Below are positions 56,990 through 64,000 of a DNA stretch of 64,000 nt, piece by piece. A program made the translations under genes and the position numbers. This DNA is from Riptortus pedestris (Eukaryota > Arthropoda > Insecta > Hemiptera > Alydidae): positions 122,886,501-122,950,500 of the forward strand of contig CM032233.1 in assembly GCA_019009955.1 (NCBI GenBank), given 5' to 3'. Below the pieces are notes generated by a model that saw nothing but the letters and a program-made list of their open reading frames with translations, ran no database searches and was not told the DNA's origin. Every line of letters begins with the position of its first letter. The first letter of the stretch is position 1.

Positions 56990-57335
56990 GTTTGGAAAAA
57001 TTTTAAATGTTCCCTCCAATGAATAGCTTGGGTCGGAAATCCTTCGACTACCTTTTTTGAAAACCTTTTCGAAACGACATGCCTCTTTATAAGTTTTAGT
57101 CAAGGAGACTATTTGGAATCTTCCATTAGTTTACGAATGTACGGTCCATTGAAGATTCCTGCACTAATTTCGCCCGTTGCAAGATCTGGCAGCTTCTCAG
57201 ATATCTATTAGAAGCAAGAACCTTATGTGGCGAATGCTTCGATGAGCTGTTTCATTCGTCCCAGCTTCATATGTAAGAGAGGATGAAATAGTTTGGAGAT
57301 TCGATCAGGAGTGTTTGTTGTTTATTGCTTATTGT
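56990..57335 (-). pseudogene. Fragment of an uncharacterised arthropod repeat protein
   Basis: Read in reverse from about 57335: KLFHPLLHMKLGRMKQLIEA, then after two stops EKLPDLATGEISAGIFNGPY and IRKLMEDSK. The block 'PPLHIKLGxMKxFVKA...GIFxGPxIRxLM' recurs in many arthropod genomic repeats as part of a protein of unknown function. Several stops show decay. Its mobile element class is not established from this piece. Confidence 0.5.
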
Positions 57336-57708
57336 TTATGAGCCAGAAAGCAATCTTGTTCTTTGAGGCGATGTTACAACTATTCAATGCTAATTCTTTG
57401 CCCTATAGTCCCACTAACTCTGGAAAATATACATTTTCCTATATCCTCTATGTTTCCTTGTAGAAGGTCTTTCATCTTCATATCTGCACATACATCGCCA
57501 TTTATATGATTGGGAGTTGGCATTAGTCAGGTTTAACAGGAAACATCACCGTTCTTTTGGAAATATTGGGAATAACTTTCAAAAAAGGGATACAAATGTA
57601 ATTTGAATATACCATTGAACAAAATTCGAAGTATTAATTTAATTAAAGAAATATTAAAAAAAAAAAAACTGTAGAACTGTTTTGGATCTGATAATCAGTA
57701 TGAAATAG
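57336..57708. other. no gene seen
   Basis: Unique-looking; a short A-run at 57654-57668. Confidence 0.45.
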
Positions 57709-57710
57709 TA

Positions 57711-58479
57711 CAGCAGAGTCCCGCAATTAATAGGGCTCGGACCTTGTTGGGATTATTGATTTGTTCAGAATTGAATGAAATGTGCTAAACGGACGCAAAG
57801 CTGTTCTAAAAATGGCTTCACGATCAGCTTGTTACCTTTTTCCACGAGTTTGTAAAGAAAATAATTCGCTTCACCTTGCAATCCTTTTGATTGATAACGT
57901 GGCATCTCACCCAGTTATTTAAGTATTAGGTTACGGAGACATGGTGGTGAAGTTTTTACCGCCAAATGTTATACCACTTATACAGCTGAAGGGCCATGAA
58001 ACATTAAAATTGATTTACAGAAAAAAGAATGTTAAGAAAGCTGATCCAAGATGATAGCATTCCTTTGGTTGACAAAAGAAAAAAAAAAATCGATGTTGTT
58101 TATTGGGTCGCTGAGGCATGTCAGAATATTTCAAACAACACTTTGAGAAAATCTTGGAGAGAGCTGAGGACAGTTCTTTAATTTCAGATGAAACAGAAAA
58201 AAAACCCAGATGAAAACGAAGTCAAATCTCCTACAGACAATCCCCGGATGTGAAGTAGCCAGTGATGCAGACGTAAATGGAAGGAGGGCTGCGGATGATG
58301 AAAGTTTAGAGGCCCTAACTGCCATTGAATTATTTTTTGCTGTTACTTAAGACTAAACTGTTGATTATTTTCATAAACTTTGTTTTAATTCTTTTGCGAT
58401 TTTCATAAATAACTTTTTTCCATATTCGGATTAACTGAAATTTCATATTACCGGGTTTCGGATTAGCTGGAGTCCGCTG
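57711..58479 (+). mobile_element. Tigger/pogo-like element, shortened
   Basis: The left end starts cagcagagtcccgcaattaa after TA. The right end in reverse starts cagcggactccagctaatcc. This fits the CAGNNGANTCCCG type of pogo/Tigger/jerky ends, strongly diverged. The element is about 770 bp against a usual 2 kb or more. Confidence 0.7.
57800..58330 (+). pseudogene. Tigger/jerky-type DDE transposase, C-terminal half
   Basis: In order: CYLFPRVCKENNSLHLAILL, then IDNVASHPV, which matches the 'LLLLDNAPSHP' block with the second catalytic D. Then VKFLPPNVIPLIQ, the 'FLPPNTTSLIQPMDQG' block, in which the third acidic block is altered to KGHETLK. Later VYWVAEACQNISNNTLRKSW, the 'I..aW..v...TL..sWrk' C-terminal block. 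The N-terminal DNA-binding domain and the first catalytic D are absent. Stops interrupt the frame. Confidence 0.8.
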
Positions 58480-59244
58480 CATATCAAATAATGTAATTCC
58501 TTTAAATAACAGCTTGAGGACTGGTAGATGTTGATATAAATGCCCTAGCACATATTTGTAATTCCCTGACCTGATTGTAGGAGTTCTACCACATACTTTT
58601 ACTTCTAAACAACCTACTATCTCTTTTTCAATGGGTTTGGCGCATTGAGGTAATAATGGATAAAAAGAAGTCGTTAGGAGCTATTTTGGAATTAATAGAA
58701 GTTGCGAATGTTATGAACTTGGGGATGAACATTGTTAGGTTGTTATTAAATGTGGGTCGATAGAGCTCGAGGAGTTGTGCAAATGTATTGTTGGTGAAGG
58801 TGACGAGTGACCTTAAATAGAGATTTGCAGGGGACAGCTAGCTCACGTGACTGGGTGGAGGGGCGGGGCACGTGTCTACCTCACACACCAGTCCCTGTAG
58901 CTTCCTCCTCTCCAACAAAAGCCTTTTCAGCTATTATAATCAATCCCATCTATAGTCAAGAAGCCTGCATCGACAGATCCTAATCAGAATGTTTTCCTTG
59001 GTTGTGTCATTTATCTTTCGGAATGACTGCGCCTGTTCCTATGTAAAAGAGTAGGCCGTGCAGAGTGGTGGAAAGTACGCCTATTTGGAATGTACGTTAT
59101 TCAAGCACCCGTGAGAAATGGCAACTGAGATCAAGAACATAGATGGAGGCATTAGAGCTAGAATAGTAGCGGGCACCAGATAGTTCTATGCCCTGTTCTT
59201 TGATTCAAAGGAACTTGGATGATATGCGGAAATATATACATAAA
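58480..59244. other. no gene seen; paired E-boxes with GC box
   Basis: Unique-looking; see the entry at 58844-58874. Confidence 0.5.
58844..58874. promoter_or_regulatory. CACGTG - GC box - CACGTG cluster (candidate)
   Basis: CACGTG at 58844-58849 and 58869-58874 flank ggaggggcgggg. CACGTG binds bHLH factors and GGGGCGGGG binds Sp/KLF factors. The arrangement stands out from AT-rich surroundings, but activity is not shown. Confidence 0.3.
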
Positions 59245-60056
59245 AAGTTCGTCCCGCAGGGCTGCGTAAACTAAGCAGATTTCCTACGGGAAGGTTTACA
59301 ACAGATAAATCTGTATACTCGTAGCACCACCGTGAATGTTAAGGGAATAAATTGAAACGGCAATAAGAAATCATTCAGACAATTAACATGTCAATAATAC
59401 ATATCTACAACGGATACTGATAGTATACAAACAGGGCAGCCAACTTTAGGATTACTCTAGACTGGAAAGATGAACAATTAATGAAATATATGTGTATATA
59501 ACATATTAATTTGATTTAAAACTATTAACTATAGCTAGCGGAGTAATTTGAAATGAATCAGAATAATTTCTATCTCAATAACTCAGATTTTATTTTAGTA
59601 ATCCAAGAACAAAAGAGGGGGGGGTCAACAGAACGTATTTCTTTGTACCTCGTATAATAAAGCTTTGTTGAAAACCATATTTGGTATATAACCTTGAAGT
59701 GTTTCATGATATAACAGCTTATTATTAAGATGACACTAGTAGGAGTCGGGGTTTACTAAAAGTGTAAAACTATAAAATCCAAATATCTCAGTTAATACTT
59801 ATTACACGGAAAATAGGTATAGAACGATATTTATAGTAAATTTAATTTCCAATAATATTGTTTCTAAAAAATTTTTAGATACGAGTTATAGTATCAGAGA
59901 TATTTCTAATTTACGAAAATCATCCCCTCTAACCCCCCCCCCCCTTATTGTCCGATTTCAGCCGTTAACGAACTGATCTTTTTTTAAACATAAAACGACT
60001 AAATATTGAGATTCGTAAAGATTAAACAATAATTGCGACCGGGAAATTTGCTAAAA
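59245..60056 (+). mobile_element. HINE-W with the 3' module deleted
   Basis: 5' tip (agttcgtcccgcagggctgcg), 'caccaccg' subtype body, second module with C-run, up to 'caataattgcgaccg'. It then jumps to the last 15 bases 'ggaaatttgctaaaa'. The AT run and module are missing while the tip remains. Confidence 0.75.
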
Positions 60057-60464
60057 TGATGATAGACGCGCGTTCTATGGAGCAGGAGAGAGTCGGGAAT
60101 GAGTAGGGAATAACGCCGAAGCAATGGCATTTTAGAGTCAAACTGGTGATTAGGGTGGCTGGGACTTATTGAAAGAATGGAAGACGTGAGAGTGAGCAAC
60201 AATTTGTCATAGGGTGTACCATAAAGAAGTAGAAAAGAGTTAGCCCCAGATAACGGTGGCATATTGACTGAAAGGAAGGTGAGGGGGAAGGATTTCTCAA
60301 AATTGGCATTGATCTAATTATCCGAGCAAAGGGCACAGTACACCTAGCACAGATCTAAAGTGCTAACTAACTAACTATCACTTCATACATTTTCTATTTT
60401 ATACCACCCCTTTAGAAAAAAACCCCATGAAATTAAATCTAATCAAGAAAAGAGAGTGTCAATG
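60057..60464. other. no gene seen
   Basis: Unique-looking sequence. Confidence 0.45.
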
Positions 60465-60621
60465 ATATTGTTACGAAAATTAAATACATGAAAAATTAAA
60501 CAGAGATAGTCACGTATTTGGGAAGTTCGAGGTGGGTCAAAGAAGCCGACAGAGGATCGAGTTCGTTCGAGTCCTGTTCTGGAAGGGTCTGGGCCTCCCC
60601 TTTGATGTTTTGCCGCCCATC

Positions 60622-60650
60622 TATAAAAGACACCCTGGCCGATTTTCAGT
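60622..60650 (+). promoter_or_regulatory. LTR core promoter: TATA box and initiator
   Basis: TATAAAAG at 60622-60629 and TCAGT at 60646-60650, with the initiator A 26 bp after the first T, fit an arthropod core promoter. It lies in the left part of the solo LTR. Confidence 0.6.
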
Positions 60651-60719
60651 TTTACTTGTGTTCTCAAGTGCTCATATGTGCGTTCAGTGCTACAGTGCGA
60701 GACTTAGTGCAGTGCGGTA

Positions 60720-61740
60720 AAGTGATTTTCACCATACTACGATGTAATCACCAGTTTTACACACCTAATTTGCGGTCCGAAAGCTACACTTGGCCGCCCA
60801 AGGGCCGAAAATGAATATTTCGCCCTAGGGCCGCAAAATCAGCTGTTTATTATTTTAATTCATTCATTTCATTATATACATTATATTAGTTTGTATTGCT
60901 CGTATTATTGTTTAGTTATTTAGTAATTATGGCTAATAATATATCAGAATCTATAAATAGAAGAGCAAAAGAAATCATGGCAGATTTGTTACCAGCAAAA
61001 TCAAAAGATAGGTATGACGAAGAGTATACAAAGTTTTTGAACTGGTTAAAAATGGAAAATGTAAAACCTGGATGTGAATGATGAAGTTTTACTCGTATAT
61101 CTCTCGGTCCTATCAAAGCAAAACAAACCCAGTACTTTATGGAGTAAGTACTCCATGATAAAAGTACTCCATGATTTATTTGAAGATTGTCAAGAGGATA
61201 TTTTAATCAGAAACAATCCAACTACGAGTAAAAGTGTGAATGTGTCAAACAAAAAACAAGTAATAGAATCTTCAAAGGGTATTATGTTTTCAAACAACCA
61301 AAATTGTACTTTTAACATTTCTATAAATCAAAAATAAACGAACTAACTTTTTTTAGAATTTTGAAATATATCAGTTGTATTAAATGAAACACACATATGT
61401 TCATCTCTCTTTATTAACTTACATAATAACATAACGAAAAACAATCCATACATTAAACATTCATCATGTCCCCATAACCACAAGATAACCTTCTAACACA
61501 GAGGTACACTTAACCAAAAGAAAATCTTGTTTTTGAATAATGTTATATCGTATTAATATTTATTGTAGTATGGTGAAAAATAGCGTTCGTGCCTCGGGCC
61601 AAAGTGCTTTTGCCGGCTCTCGAACTTTTCATGACCTCGACTACGTCTCGGTCAAAAAATATCTCGGGCCGGCAAACGCCCACTTTCGGCCCTTGGTACG
61701 AAAAATACTATTATGTGAAGAACAGTGTCGTGCCGTGACT
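60720..61740 (+). mobile_element. Crypton-like insertion inside the LTR (limits approximate)
   Basis: A block with GC-rich 'gggccgaaaatg'-type motifs in opposite directions near both ends (60780-60840 and 61595-61705) surrounds the recombinase fragment. Exact ends are uncertain. 'ttagtgc...gcgg(t)taaag' occurs at both edges (about 60703 and 61748) and may be a duplicated target or chance. Confidence 0.5.
60929..61337 (+). pseudogene. Crypton-like tyrosine recombinase, catalytic domain deleted
   Basis: The frame from 60929 reads EIMADLLPAKSKDRYDEEYT and KFLNWLK to a stop at 61081. It continues one frame over with EVLLVYLSVLSKQNKPSTLW and SKYSMIK, the helical N-terminal core-binding domain seen in insect Crypton-type tyrosine recombinases. 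After about 40 residues it jumps to GIMFSNNQNCTFNISI and a stop at 61337, a C-terminal signature of the same proteins. The catalytic R-H-R-Y domain in between is missing. A one-step frameshift near 61078 adds to the damage. Confidence 0.65.
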
Positions 61741-62189
61741 GTAACAGTTTAGTGCCGCGTTAAAGGACTGTGTGGTGTGCCGTCGTTTTGTGTACTTCGA
61801 TGACCGTGAGTGAATTATTGGACTGTTTAATAACAAGAACAGTGACACTATCAGCGCATTCTGTGAGTAGTAATTAAGAACAATTAAACAAGTGTGTAGC
61901 GTATTGTAAATAAATTGTGCAGTGATAAAAACTGTAAAGCTTGTATGTGTTTGATTTTGCAATCCATAAGAACTCTTATTCACTACGTTTATTACTGGGT
62001 TTGTAATAAAACGTAACAATATATTAGCGAAACGACAGATGAAGGTTACAAGATCAATAAGACTAGTTATACAAGGTACTCCAATGAAACTGAGTTATTC
62101 TGAAATTTGGATAGTATTTCTTCTACCTCTTGCTCCTTTATACTTCACATTTAGTTTAACACAAACTGCTTCGTGAAAAATAGAAACTC

Positions 62190-62275
62190 TCCTGGGTGAG
62201 ACGACAAAAATTAGATGATTTGAAGAATATTTTACAACCTCAATAGCTGATTTCCCAAATGGGAAATCCGATAAT
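62190..62275 (+). mobile_element. HINE-W 3' module fragment
   Basis: 'acgacaaaaattagatgatttgaagaa', 'caacctcaatagctgatttccc' and the palindrome with central AAAT, ending gggaaatccgataa. Confidence 0.65.
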
Positions 62276-62293
62276 ACGACCATATAAATAGAA

Positions 62294-62833
62294 AATCCAT
62301 CACTCAGTTGCTGTGGTAACTAGGCATATTTCACACGTGTTGGTGTAACACACATTTGATCTCAACTCACCACATATTCTCTATTTCTATGTAAAAAACA
62401 GATAAATAGAAAGAGGGAGGGTTACTGAAGACTCAAAATAAGAAAGTACGAATTGCTCGCTTAATACATGAGTTTCAAAAAAATGCATAGATCAACAATT
62501 GCTTAACGAGATTGGTTCAAATGTATTTTACGATTCGACTTATTATAACGGAGGTATTTTGAATTTTCGAATTCCCCCATCCCCCTCCCACAGCCATTAA
62601 CGAACATGATCTTTCGTTTTACATAAAACAACTAAATATCGAGTTGGTAACGATTAACACAAATTGCGACCGGTAGAGCGTTAAGAGAAAAATATATATA
62701 GTTTTTAATGGACCTCATTTTCGTCATCTCTTGGGTAGGATCGATGGTCGATGGGCATTTGAATTTTTTTTTCAAAATTCGCGTCATGAGTACGACCTCA
62801 ATAGCTCATTTCCATTAGGGGAAATCACCTAAG
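62294..62833 (+). mobile_element. HINE-W, near full length
   Basis: A diverged 5' tip (atccatcactcagttgctgtgg), body, short AT stretch at about 62692-62700, 3' module and end (tttccattaggggaaatcacctaa). Confidence 0.75.
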
Positions 62834-62838
62834 ATCTG

Positions 62839-63940
62839 ATGAGTAGAAATAGGGGTTTACTGAAAGTTGAAAACAAGAAAGTATGAATAACTCGCCTAAT
62901 ATAAAAGTCCGTCACGCAGGGGCTGCGTAAACTAAGCAGATTTCCCACGTGAAGTTTTACAATAGAGAAATCTGCCTAATAACAGCTGTAGTAGTAAGTA
63001 ACCTCTAAACCTATTCACGAGAGGGACGAATAATTACAAAAACGGCCGCCAGAGCTCACGGCGGAAAGTCCGAACATAGCCACTGCTGCCGAGCACATGC
63101 AGAATACAAATGCAAATATCTCAGTTAATATTCAAGATAGAGAATAAATGTTTATAACAATATTTATAGTAAATTTAATTTGCAATAAGATTGATTCTAT
63201 AATATTTTTCGATCCGACGTATAGTAACGGAGATATTTTGAATTTTCAAAAATCCCCCCTCTAAACCCCCCCTCCCACTGGTCTGATTTCAGCAATTAAC
63301 GAACTTGATCTCTCTTTTTACGTAAAACGCTTAAATATGAAGTTTGGTAACGATTAAACAAAAATTGCGACAGCTAGAGCGTTAACAGACAAATATATAT
63401 ATATAATTTTGAACGGACCTCATTTTCGTCATCTCCTGGGTAGGATCGATGGACATTTGAGGAAATTTTTCGCATTGAGGAAACTCGCGTCATGAGTACG
63501 ACCTCAATAGCTGATTTCCCTTAAGGGAAATCTGCTAAAAGCTATAAAATGTGTCTAACAAGAGTTGTAGAGCATCCATACTTAAACAAGATTCACTCTA
63601 TTAACGTTTTTGATCCAACTCATAAGGGAGATATTTTGAATTATTGAACCCCCCTCCTATAACCCCGTCCCTATACCTTGGCCGATTTCACCAATTAATG
63701 AATATGAACTTAAGTGTTAAATGAGACAGTTAAATGTCGAGTATCGTATAGATCAAATAAACATTTTCGAGTCAAGACCAAAAAATCTTAATTGATGTCG
63801 TCTTCGCACGTTGTATTTCCAAGTGTCTCAACGCCATAAAAGTTCAATGAAAACAATATTTGGTCCTTAATCCTCCAATAATGTTGTTTATAAAATAACA
63901 TGAGTAGGAGTGGGGTTTTAATGAAGGCTAGAAACTAAAA
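62839..63940 (+). mobile_element. HINE-W body, outer copy of a nest
   Basis: It starts 'gatgagtagaaataggggtttactg', is interrupted at 62902 by a full copy, resumes at 63541 and continues with two modules to 'ggctagaaactaaaa', where another 5' tip starts. Confidence 0.75.
62903..63538 (+). mobile_element. HINE-W, best-preserved full copy (reference)
   Basis: 5' tip aaaagtccgtcacgcagggg, hairpin CGCAG-GGG-CTGCG, subterminal repeat AGCAGATTTCCC at 62935-62946, CACGTG at 62946-62951, body with C-runs, 'ctagagcgttaacagacaaa', short (AT)n, 3' module, palindrome GATTTCCCTTAAGGGAAATC at 63513-63532 containing the inverted 12-bp repeat at 63525-63536, and ctgctaa. No open frame encodes Rep or helicase, so it would be non-autonomous. 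Confidence 0.9.
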
Positions 63941-63941
63941 A

Positions 63942-64000
63942 AGTCCGTCACGCAGGGGCTGCGTAAACTAAGCAGATTTCCCTCGTGAAGTTTAGTAATA
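63942..64000 (+). mobile_element. HINE-W 5' end, cut by the window edge
   Basis: agtccgtcacgcaggggctg, hairpin and subterminal repeat start at the internal A-run of the outer copy. The rest lies beyond the window. Confidence 0.85.

Larger units (their letters stand above)
60469..62018 (+). mobile_element. Solo LTR (Gypsy-like), split by an insertion
   Basis: It begins TGTTACG and ends CGTAACA, a 7-bp terminal inverted repeat of the TG...CA type. ATAT lies on both sides (60465-60468 and 62019-62022), a 4-bp target duplication as in Ty3/Gypsy elements. The left part holds a TATA box and initiator, the right part AATAAA signals (about 61907 and 62005). No internal gag-pol or second LTR is present. 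About 1 kb (roughly 60720-61740) is foreign, leaving an LTR of about 500 bp. Confidence 0.75.

Overview
The window looks like arthropod, most probably insect, nuclear DNA. It is AT-rich and intron-like, and packed with mobile-element debris of kinds common in insects: transposases with an insect-type helix-turn-helix, a MADF-BESS tail, a Crypton-like recombinase piece and a tRNA-derived SINE. A sucking insect (Hemiptera) is a guess from the mix of repeats, not shown by the sequence. No bacterial-style genes, operons, CRISPR arrays or functional RNA genes were seen.

The one convincing host-gene feature is a single + strand exon at 46309-46513. It carries the first zinc finger of a nuclear receptor of the NR2E3/PNR group (Drosophila Hr51, also called unfulfilled). 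The second half of its DNA-binding domain was not found in the remaining 17 kb, so the following intron appears very long. A possible 78-bp upstream exon at 13372-13449 has matching splice phase but is unproven. If it is real, most of the window is intron of this gene.

Most of the rest is one repeat family, here called HINE-W (a working name), in about 45 full, partial or nested copies on both strands, covering by eye at least a third of the window. A full unit has a 5' end with a small CGCAG/CTGCG hairpin, then a 12-bp subterminal repeat AGCAGATTTCCC followed in many copies by CACGTG. Next come an internal body, an (AT)n microsatellite at a fixed position and a conserved 3' module of about 130 bp. 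The unit ends in the inverted 12-bp repeat, which forms a 20-bp palindrome, and CTGCTAA. This plan (subterminal inverted repeats, 3' palindrome, fixed microsatellite, no visible target-site duplication, insertion in T/A runs) matches non-autonomous Helentron-type rolling-circle elements, the class that includes Drosophila DINE-1. No Rep/helicase gene is present. In the entries '+' means the 5' hairpin end lies to the left.

Layout. 0-13 kb: HINE-W copies, an internally deleted mariner-type element, LINE and transposase fragments, and a TIR element. 13-25 kb: the candidate exon, a LINE 3' end, long HINE-W copies, SINEs and two Tc1-like elements. 25-33 kb: a BESS-domain tail, an RT fragment, a 500-bp (CT)n array, a hAT MITE and a broken DUF4817-type transposase between direct repeats. 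33-46 kb: more HINE-W, a Merlin transposase pseudogene, a 20-bp satellite of about 40 units, and two LINE RT fragments with a mariner fragment. 46-47 kb: the receptor exon, with a LINE remnant starting close to its donor site. 47-64 kb: nested HINE-W stacks, a 0.77-kb inverted duplication, a foldback element, a Tigger-like element, a solo LTR split by a Crypton-like insertion, and a final stack of HINE-W in HINE-W.

The elements act on one another. Other transposons sit in the (AT)n of HINE-W, HINE-W inserts into an internal T-run of older HINE-W copies, and inverted 3'-3' and 5'-5' fusions occur. All identifications come from reading the sequence and from knowledge of protein families; no database search was run.
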